Source: an uncultured Clostridia bacterium (GTDB lineage Bacteria; Bacillota; Clostridia; UMGS1810). Taken from it: a stretch of 64,000 nucleotides of DNA. Position 1 is the first letter of the stretch; each line of letters starts with the position of its first letter. The stretch lies in contig CAKSFP010000004.1 in the NCBI GenBank assembly GCA_934454585.1, positions 83,052-147,051 of the forward strand, written 5' to 3'. The translations under genes were made by a program, and so were the position numbers. The notes under the pieces are model-generated. The model made no database searches. It saw only the letters and a program-made list of their open reading frames with translations, and was not told where the DNA came from. Shown piece by piece: positions 44,124 through 50,591 of this stretch.

Positions 44124-44663
44124 TCAATAATTCTCCGCGTGCACTTCAAAATAGCTCTGCGGATGAGCACAGGTTGGACAAACATCTGGTGCCTTTGTGC
44201 CGACCGCTATGTGTCCGCAGTTTCGGCACTCCCAAACCTTGACCTCGCTCTTTTCAAACACTTTTGCGGTTTCGACATTTTTCAAAAGCGCGCGATATCT
44301 CTCCTCGTGATGCTTTTCGATTGCCGCAACCAGGCGGAATTTTGCTGCAAGCTCCGCAAAGCCTTCCTCCTCGGCAGTCTTTGCAAATTCTTCATACATA
44401 TCCGTCCATTCGTAGTTCTCGCCCTCTGCCGCCGCAGCGAGATTCTCTGTGGTCTCGCCTATGCCGCAAAGCTCTTTGAACCACATTTTTGCGTGTTCCT
44501 TTTCGTTGTCCGCAGTCTTGAGGAACAGAGCCGCAATCTGCTCATATCCTTCTTTTTTTGCCTTGCTTGCAAAATATGTGTACTTGTTGCGTGCCTGTGA
44601 TTCACCCGCAAACGCCGCCTCAAGATTTTTCTCTGTTTTTGTTCCGGAGTATTTATTGGACAT
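44124..44663 (-). CDS. rbr: Rubrerythrin
   Basis: 179 residues. N-terminal ferritin-like di-iron domain (LEAAFAGESQARNKYTYFASKAK, EKEHAKMWFKEL, AEEEGFAELAAKFRLVAAIEKHHEERY) and a C-terminal rubredoxin domain (WECRNCGHI ... CPTCAHP). Reduces hydrogen peroxide in anaerobes. Confidence 0.95.
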   Translation of the reverse strand: MSNKYSGTKTEKNLEAAFAGESQARNKYTYFASKAKKEGYEQIAALFLKTADNEKEHAKMWFKELCGIGETTENLAAAAEGENYEWTDMYEEFAKTAEEEGFAELAAKFRLVAAIEKHHEERYRALLKNVETAKVFEKSEVKVWECRNCGHIAVGTKAPDVCPTCAHPQSYFEVHAENY

Positions 44664-44685
44664 TTTAACTTCCTCCTATCGCAAA

Positions 44686-45237
44686 TCAGCCAAAGTATCT
44701 CTTAAGCATACCCTCAAAACCCTTGCCGTGGCGCGCTTCATCCTTTGCCATTTCGTGGATAGTATCGTGCAAAGCGTCGTAACCAAGCTCCTTTGCTCTC
44801 TTTGCGAGCTCAAGTTTGCCGGCTGTTGCGCCGCACTCCGCCTCTGCGCGCAGCTGAAGATTTTTCTTTGTGGAATCTGTCACAACCTCGCCAAGAAGTT
44901 CGGCAAATTTTGCAGCATGTTCCGCCTCCTCAAGAGCAGCTCTCATATAGAACTCACCAACCTCGGGATAGCCTTCGCGGATAGCCTGGCGGCTCATCGC
45001 AATATACATGCCCACCTCGGTGCACTCGCCCTCAAAATTAGCCTTAAGACCGTCGTACACATCGGGTTCTACCTTGTCTTTGGCGCCGACGCCTATCACA
45101 TGCTCACAGGCAAAGTTGAGTGCGCCTTCTTCCATTACAGTGAATTTTGAACCGGGAACTCCGCACTGAGGACATTTCTCCGGGGGAACATCTCCCTCAT
45201 GAACATAACCGCAAACGGGACAAACAAATTTTTTCAT
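44686..45237 (-). CDS. Reverse rubrerythrin
   Basis: 183 residues with the domain order swapped: rubredoxin domain first (FVCPVCGYVHEGDVPPEKCPQCG), then the ferritin-like domain (LKANFEGECTEVGMYIAMSRQA, EEAEHAAKFAELLG, ECGATAGKLELAKRAK, DEARHGKGFEGML). Reverse rubrerythrins of Clostridium reduce oxygen and peroxide and are PerR-controlled. Start at 45237, with GGAGA upstream; it lies 31 bases after perR. Confidence 0.93.
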   Translation of the reverse strand: MKKFVCPVCGYVHEGDVPPEKCPQCGVPGSKFTVMEEGALNFACEHVIGVGAKDKVEPDVYDGLKANFEGECTEVGMYIAMSRQAIREGYPEVGEFYMRAALEEAEHAAKFAELLGEVVTDSTKKNLQLRAEAECGATAGKLELAKRAKELGYDALHDTIHEMAKDEARHGKGFEGMLKRYFG

Positions 45238-45268
45238 AATCTTTTTCTCCTTTTCCTTTTTATAAATT

Positions 45269-45667
45269 TTATTTTTTGAAGACACAGTTTTTGCAGACTC
45301 CGGTACAATATATATCCTTGGTCTGCACATCAAATCCCTCAAGTCCGTCAACGGAGAACTCACCGGTGTCGAAGTCATACACCTTGCCGCAGAGGGTGCA
45401 CAAAAAGTGACCGTGGGTATCGGTGCAGGCGTCATAACGCAGCTGACTGTCCTCTATGGTGATGGTCTTGATGATGCCCGCGGCTGATAGAAGTTTCACA
45501 GTGTTGTACACAGTGGTTTTCGACAGTGTGGGAATCTTGGGATGCAAGTCGATGTAGATATCATCGACCGTCGGGTGAGTCCGATGCTCTCTGAGATAAT
45601 CAAAAATCATCACGCGGATAAGAGACGGCTTGATGTTGCCATTGGCAAGTATTTCTGATGATGTCAT
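45269..45667 (-). CDS. perR: Fur-family peroxide regulator, PerR type
   Basis: 132 residues. N-terminal winged helix (LIRVMIFDYLREHRTHPTVDDIYIDLHPKIPTLSKTTVYNTVKLL), a metal-sensing DTHGHFLCTLCGKVYD and two structural-zinc pairs (CTLC, CKNC). Start at 45667 (MTSSEIL), nine bases after GAGG. Neighbouring rubrerythrins make PerR more likely than Fur or Zur. A PerR-box-like sequence overlaps its promoter, so autoregulation is likely. Confidence 0.88.
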   Translation of the reverse strand: MTSSEILANGNIKPSLIRVMIFDYLREHRTHPTVDDIYIDLHPKIPTLSKTTVYNTVKLLSAAGIIKTITIEDSQLRYDACTDTHGHFLCTLCGKVYDFDTGEFSVDGLEGFDVQTKDIYCTGVCKNCVFKK

Positions 45668-45703
45668 TTTGCATCGCCTCACATTCATTTTAGTTTTGTA
45701 TTG

Positions 45704-45743
45704 ATTACAAAATTATTATAACAACACTTTTGTAATTTGTCAA
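45704..45743 (-). promoter_or_regulatory. perR cluster promoter with overlapping operator
   Basis: Minus strand TTGACA (45743-45738), 17-base spacer, TATAAT (45720-45715). An inverted pair ATTACAAAA / TTTTGTAAT (45704-45736) spans the -10. Within it TTATAATAATT matches the first 11 bases of the PerR box TTATAATNATTATAA. Confidence 0.75.
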
Positions 45744-45815
45744 GAGTTTTTTCAAAAAATTTTATTTTTTTTATTGAATTGTTATTTTCAAAGTATGTTT
45801 GGGGGGTCTTTCGCC

Positions 45816-46373
45816 CTATTTGCGTCGCGGCGCCCGTTTCTCTTTCATTCGCATTATTCTGCAAACGCGCGCACGGTTATACCTCTGCACAAATACAAAC
45901 TGCAAATCAAAGAACGCAGAGAGAACAGATGTCACCGCAAATGCCGCAAATCCGCCGAATATTCCCGAAAAAGCCATTGGCAGAAAGCTGAACGCGACAA
46001 TAACCGCGTGACCAATCTCGGCATTGCGCATATTGTGCACAAGGGTCGGCAAAGAACCTGATTTCACTTCAAAGAGCGATGGATTATATGTCGGCACATG
46101 GTTTTTCCATGATGCTATGTGTATCATATTATATAACCGCTGCTCACATTCGGTGAGTTTGAAAGAAAAATCATCACTTTTATTCATGCGAACCGTCGTC
46201 ACAAAAAAGGCGACAATGATTCGCACAACTATGTGATAGAGAAATGTAAACGCCGTCACTGTGAGCGAATATAGCAAATCGCCGCCGAAATTCCCGTAAG
46301 CAGCAAGGCACACCGTGCCGGACAGCGCCGAGACGGCAGCGAAAATATATATGAGTTTTTTGAAAATTGTCAT
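45816..46373 (-). CDS. Membrane protein resembling CrtO-type acyltransferases
   Basis: 185 residues, four probable membrane helices (about 8-28, 32-60, 118-138, 140-158). The pattern CEQRLYNMIHIASWKNHVPTYNPSLF and, later, NMRNAEIGHAVIVAFS resembles the glycosyl-4,4'-diaponeurosporenoate acyltransferase (CrtO) family, including its W-K-x-x-x-P and E-x-x-H features. No carotenoid genes are nearby, so that pathway role is not supported. The gene has its own consensus-like promoter. Confidence 0.55.
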   Translation of the reverse strand: MTIFKKLIYIFAAVSALSGTVCLAAYGNFGGDLLYSLTVTAFTFLYHIVVRIIVAFFVTTVRMNKSDDFSFKLTECEQRLYNMIHIASWKNHVPTYNPSLFEVKSGSLPTLVHNMRNAEIGHAVIVAFSFLPMAFSGIFGGFAAFAVTSVLSAFFDLQFVFVQRYNRARVCRIMRMKEKRAPRRK

Positions 46374-46391
46374 TTTTCATCACCAAAACCA

Positions 46392-46420
46392 AGTATAGCA
46401 TCGGGCGAAAATTTTGTCAA
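46392..46420 (-). promoter_or_regulatory. Promoter of the CrtO-like gene
   Basis: Minus strand TTGACA (46420-46415), 17-base spacer, TATACT (46397-46392), starting transcription very near the start codon. Confidence 0.7.
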
Positions 46421-46516
46421 CAACAATGCTTATCCGATGATTTTTTGACACTTGCCGTATTTTCAAGGTTTTTAACGCAATAACGGTGAAAAACTCTGTG
46501 TTAAGTGCGGACACCT

Positions 46517-46552
46517 GCAAAAACACCCTGCCGTGCGGCAGGGTGTTTTTGC
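46517..46552 (-). terminator. Terminator of the ECF sigma operon
   Basis: Near-perfect stem GCAAAAACACCCTGCCG / CGGCAGGGTGTTTTTGC with a two-base loop, ending in a T-run, eleven bases past the YcdB-SLH stop. Confidence 0.85.
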
Positions 46553-46562
46553 AATATATATA

Positions 46563-48695
46563 TTAGTTTTTAGTAAGATAATTGTAAATCATAGCCGCTG
46601 TCTCGCCCCTTGTGAGATAGCTGTTCGGGCGCAGCAGCCCGCCGTCGCCGGACACAACTCCGAATCCGGAGAGCAGTGCCGCATAGCCGATTTTATCTGC
46701 CGAGAGCAGATTGCCGTCCGCAAAATCACACTTGAAAATGCTGTTCATCTTTGCGATTTTCTCATACCCCATGAATTTTATCATATAGACAAACGATTCT
46801 TCACGCGATACCGCCGCACCGAAATCCATCGTCTTTGCCTCGCCACGGGTAATAATGCCCCTGTCGGCAAGATTATCTGCCAGCTCGATGTCATCATATG
46901 CCGCAAAATCGCCGTACCAAAATGTTGCCGCCATAAGTCTCATCATGTCGCCGAGAGAGATGTTGTCGTCCGGGCGGAAGTCGTCACCCGGGAGCGCTAT
47001 TCCCACATCGGAAAGCGCCCTGACAGCCGTCTCGCTCCAGTGGCCGTCTATATCACCGTAGTTCACCCTTATCGGTTCGGATTTATCTCTCTTTATAAGT
47101 TCTCCGCTGATTGCATCAAGTCTCACGGTCTCGGTGTTTGAAAGAGTCGTGCAAAGCCGATATTTACCGTCAGTGATGATGTACACCTGTTCAAGAGGGA
47201 TTTTGTCAAGTATCGCCTTGTAAGCATCGTCTGCTGATATAGCCTTTTCGGGCAAATCAAAATAGGACACATCGGTATCCCATGTGAGATTGTAATTGTT
47301 CACTGTTTTTGCCGCGGAATCATAACCTACGCTTACACCGTCGTTGACATACTCAATGCCGTTGACAAACCTCGGATAGTACGCCGACACATAGGTTCCG
47401 TATGTCTCCGTCTCAGCCTTGCCGGTCTCGGAAAGCTTTTTGCCGGCAATCTTTTTCACAAAAGCATCGATTGCCGCCGCAGCCTTGTCTTTCTCCGCAT
47501 CGGTTAGTTCCTTTGAACGGTCGGAACCGTTTGTGTAGTTGCTGATTGAAATAATCTCGCCGCTCTGTGCGTCCAGGGTTGCGTGCAGGTTGTGATAATT
47601 GGTGGAATCCGGGTTGATTTTGCTGTCATCCATGCCCATGTACAGGCGGAGATAATACCTCTCGCCGTCCGTGCGCACGCTCGAATTTATCAGTCTGACA
47701 TCGCTTGTGAGTTTGAGTTCGCCAAGAGAACGCAGTGTCTTTTCGGCAACTGTCGGCTTGACAAAATTCGCCGCTGTCTCAACTTCTTTCAGCTCTGCTG
47801 CGGTAAGTGACGGCTGAGAGTTTTTCGCACTGCCGCCGCCTGCTGCATCTCCCGCATCCGCAGTTGACTGCTCGGCAAAGTTTCTGAAAATCCTCGGATC
47901 CTCGGTCACTTTTTCGCCCGTAGACGATGAAATATAGCCAACCTCGTTGTCCTTGATACGATATATCATCTGCGCCTTTTCGTCATCGTTATCGGAATTT
48001 TTCCTGTACACGACCCACGGATACTCCTTTTCGTAAACAAGCTCTGCCGGGAACTGCTCAATGTATTTTGCCGAAAGGTCTCCGTCAAATTTTTCGCCGT
48101 CGGCGAACTCGGTCTTGTAGTCCCAGTCGCAGTTAAAGCTTGTTACTTCAGCGCTGTCGCCGAATATTTCCACCTGAACGCGCGCATCGTTTGACTTAAC
48201 CTTTGCGCCGTTTCTTATTCTTTCATAGGAGAACCAGTACTCACTGTTTCTCAAATTGAGGTACGCACCGGAACGATATTCGTCATAAACAAAGCAATCA
48301 TCGGTATTCTCGAAATTCTCCGGAACGATGTTTCTTATAAACTCGTCCGCAACAACCTTTGCCTGTTCCCTTGTGACGGACGAAAGCCGTGTGTAGTCAC
48401 CGTCGCGGTCTTTGTATATATTGTAGCTCTTTATGCGCGCATTTCCATCGCACTCGATGTTAATCGCAATGGTGCGATCCTCATCGTGCCACGAAAAGTC
48501 ATATATCGTGCCGTCTTTATCAGTATTGCTGTTGCTCTCGAACTTATCGGCCTCGGGCGGAATGTCGATTTTGCCTTTCACCGCAAGCAGCACTTGCTGC
48601 ATGGTCATTTGCGTTGTGCTTGCGCCTTCGGCATATGCACAGATTGAAGTGACCAGCATTGCCGCCATGATCAGATAAGCTATAAATCTTTTCAT
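46563..48695 (-). CDS. Secreted YcdB/YcdC-domain protein with C-terminal SLH repeats
   Basis: 710 residues. Signal peptide (KRFIAYLIMAAMLVTSICAYA), then two YcdB/YcdC-like domains (about 25-270 and 320-530; VTREQAKVVADEFIRNIVPE, YWFSYERIRNGAKVKSNDARVQVE, YYPRFVNGIEYVNDGVSVGYD), then divergent SLH repeats from about 545 (GDIDGHWSETAVRALSDVGI, YLTRGETAAMIYNYL). YcdB proteins are surface proteins of unknown function, often controlled by ECF sigma factors. Start at 48695, with AAGGGAGAG upstream. Confidence 0.8.
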   Translation of the reverse strand: MKRFIAYLIMAAMLVTSICAYAEGASTTQMTMQQVLLAVKGKIDIPPEADKFESNSNTDKDGTIYDFSWHDEDRTIAINIECDGNARIKSYNIYKDRDGDYTRLSSVTREQAKVVADEFIRNIVPENFENTDDCFVYDEYRSGAYLNLRNSEYWFSYERIRNGAKVKSNDARVQVEIFGDSAEVTSFNCDWDYKTEFADGEKFDGDLSAKYIEQFPAELVYEKEYPWVVYRKNSDNDDEKAQMIYRIKDNEVGYISSSTGEKVTEDPRIFRNFAEQSTADAGDAAGGGSAKNSQPSLTAAELKEVETAANFVKPTVAEKTLRSLGELKLTSDVRLINSSVRTDGERYYLRLYMGMDDSKINPDSTNYHNLHATLDAQSGEIISISNYTNGSDRSKELTDAEKDKAAAAIDAFVKKIAGKKLSETGKAETETYGTYVSAYYPRFVNGIEYVNDGVSVGYDSAAKTVNNYNLTWDTDVSYFDLPEKAISADDAYKAILDKIPLEQVYIITDGKYRLCTTLSNTETVRLDAISGELIKRDKSEPIRVNYGDIDGHWSETAVRALSDVGIALPGDDFRPDDNISLGDMMRLMAATFWYGDFAAYDDIELADNLADRGIITRGEAKTMDFGAAVSREESFVYMIKFMGYEKIAKMNSIFKCDFADGNLLSADKIGYAALLSGFGVVSGDGGLLRPNSYLTRGETAAMIYNYLTKN

Positions 48696-48715
48696 ATTAA
48701 GTCTCTCCCTTCGGG

Positions 48716-49807
48716 TCATTTCGAAATCGCCTCCGCAAGGCGTTTCGCTTCATTTTTTGTCAAATTTCCGCTGATTGTATAGGCGATATCCTCGCCATAT
48801 CCATAGACTATACAACCGCCATCATACTCATCGCAAACCGCCTTATCGGTCAGCTTCTCAAGTGACGAATCTTTCACAAACCTTTCTATGCTCTCGGAGT
48901 CAACGGCAAGCGTTATGCTTACCGTGCGCCCGTCCGCATTGACAAAACTCTGAGCTGCGCTGCCGTCTGCGCCGATATACACCGTATCATCTCCGCTTCG
49001 CGAGAATCCGAGCGGCAGATATTTCGACACATCAATGCCGATATACTCAGCATACTCATCCGCAGTCATTGCAAAATATGATGCAGAACGCATTGAGCCG
49101 CCGCCCGCGCCGGAAACCGGACTGCTGTCCGCCATTACCGCGCCGGAGTCCGCTGCAGCTTTTCCTTTGGCTGCGGCTTCATCGTCGGTTTGCGCCGACT
49201 CGGTGAGCGGTGCGGCAAATGAAGCAACATTCACATCCGCATCACCCGTTTCGCCCGATGACGAAACCTCGGGCAACATCACATCGTTCGCAATGTCGCC
49301 GTTTTGTACGGCATCCTCACGGACAGCACTGTCTCCGGGCTTGCTTTCGGAGCTTTCCGCGTTTGCCGCAACATCCCTTTTTTGGGCTGCATCGGTCTTT
49401 TTTTCGCTAAGTTTCGGTGCGCTTTTCGCCGTGAGCGAAGCGGATTTTTCATCCGATACGGACGGTACGGTCACCGTGTCCGTCTCTTTCTGCCGTAACT
49501 CGGGCACAATTGTGCCGCCGACACCGGTCTCATTTTTGTCCGCCGTGTTGTTTATCCCGGCGCCGTCGGACACAACTGCAGGCAGACGGTTCACATCGCT
49601 GTAGCGGTTGTAGCCGATTACCGAGCAGGTCACCAATACAAACGACGCCGCGCACGCTCCGACCGAATATACCCATTTCCGCGAAAAAGTTTTTTTCGCG
49701 ATTTTCGCGTTTTCCTCATCCGCACGAGAGAGAATTGTGCCGAGCAAGCCGCTGTCCGGTTTTATGTCGTCCATCGCAGACTTATATGTATCTCTAAACA
49801 AAATCAT
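48716..49807 (-). CDS. Probable membrane anti-sigma factor
   Basis: 363 residues. N-terminal cytosolic segment (1-44), a single membrane helix (WVYSVGACAASFVLVTCSVIG, about 45-65), a long Ala/Ser/Asp/Thr-rich extracytosolic linker (70-250) and a compact C-terminal domain (YIGIDVSKYLPLGFSRSGDD ... ISGNLTKNEAKRLAEAIS). It overlaps the ECF sigma gene by 14 bases, the classic place for its anti-sigma factor. No zinc-binding anti-sigma motif is seen. Confidence 0.65.
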   Translation of the reverse strand: MILFRDTYKSAMDDIKPDSGLLGTILSRADEENAKIAKKTFSRKWVYSVGACAASFVLVTCSVIGYNRYSDVNRLPAVVSDGAGINNTADKNETGVGGTIVPELRQKETDTVTVPSVSDEKSASLTAKSAPKLSEKKTDAAQKRDVAANAESSESKPGDSAVREDAVQNGDIANDVMLPEVSSSGETGDADVNVASFAAPLTESAQTDDEAAAKGKAAADSGAVMADSSPVSGAGGGSMRSASYFAMTADEYAEYIGIDVSKYLPLGFSRSGDDTVYIGADGSAAQSFVNADGRTVSITLAVDSESIERFVKDSSLEKLTDKAVCDEYDGGCIVYGYGEDIAYTISGNLTKNEAKRLAEAISK

Positions 49808-50285
49808 ACTCTCCCTTCAATCTTGATTTAAGCATCTCTCTGCCCCTGTGGAGCTGAGTTTTCACTGTTGTTTCCTTTATGCCGAGGCTTTTTGCGATTT
49901 CCGCGACCGACATATCCTCATAGTAGAAAAGATGAATCACCGCGCGATATTTCGGGGGAAGTGACGCGGTTGCATAGTACACATCGCTCTTTTCGGGCGA
50001 TGAAAAAGGAATATCATCGGTCAGCGGTTCTGTTCTCTTGCGCCATGACGAAGTAAAGTGATCGTGACAGCGGTTGATTGTCACACGCAGCAGCCATGCT
50101 TTCATGTGCTCCTCGCCGCGCCAGCCGTCATTCTTCTGCATGAATCGCAAAAAAACATCCTGAGTGACATCCTCCGCATCCGATTTGTTCTTGGTCTGCG
50201 AGAATGCCAGGCGGTATACCGTATTAAAGTATTTTTCAACAGCCTCTTTTTGGGAAACATATGCGCAATCAGTTTCCTTAGGCAT
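49794..50285 (-). CDS. ECF sigma factor
   Basis: 163 residues. Region 2 (YFNTVYRLAFSQTKNKSDAEDVTQDVFLRFMQ, MKAWLLRVTINRCHD) and region 4 (LPPKYRAVIHLFYYEDMSVAEIAKSLGIKETTVKTQLHRGREMLK); no regions 1 or 3. Start at 50285 (MPKETD), with AAGGGGGAG upstream. First gene of the sigma / anti-sigma / YcdB-SLH operon. Confidence 0.92.
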   Translation of the reverse strand: MPKETDCAYVSQKEAVEKYFNTVYRLAFSQTKNKSDAEDVTQDVFLRFMQKNDGWRGEEHMKAWLLRVTINRCHDHFTSSWRKRTEPLTDDIPFSSPEKSDVYYATASLPPKYRAVIHLFYYEDMSVAEIAKSLGIKETTVKTQLHRGREMLKSRLKGEYDFV

Positions 50286-50309
50286 TTTTTCTCCCCCTTT
50301 CATATATAA

Positions 50310-50336
50310 CACTGCCCGGAGGGGCAAAAGGTTACA
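50310..50336 (-). promoter_or_regulatory. Possible ECF-type autoregulated promoter
   Basis: Minus strand TGTAACC (50336-50330), TTTTG, then CCGGGCAGTG (50319-50310). The AAC-type -35 and a GC-rich -10 fit ECF promoters better than sigma-A. It lies 25 bases before the ECF gene. Confidence 0.4.
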
Positions 50337-50368
50337 TTGTTTTTGAAAAATTTTTATACAAAGTTGAG

Positions 50369-50568
50369 GTGATATATATTTGATTTTGAGTAATCGTACT
50401 CATCACAATTGTGCGGCGAAAATATCTTGTCAAAGGATGGGTATGTGTTTTTTATTCTCAGATGTCGAGTTCAGCGCTACCGCACTGCTGTCCGAGACAG
50501 CGAGAATAAAAAAACACATACACAGACGGCACAAGGCAAAGAGTGTGCACAAAATCAAATATATACCG
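50369..50568 (+). repeat. Compound hairpin repeat, class A stem enclosing class B
   Basis: Outer arms GATATATATTTGATTTTG and CAAAATCAAATATATACC pair fully. Compared with other class A stems both arms have changed together (TTTGATTTTG with CAAAATCAAA in place of TTTTATTTTG with CAAAATAAAA). A class B hairpin (about 50439-50525) lies inside, with the same flanks as at 6801-7000. Confidence 0.88.
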
Positions 50569-50591
50569 GCGAACCGATTCCGCACCGCACA

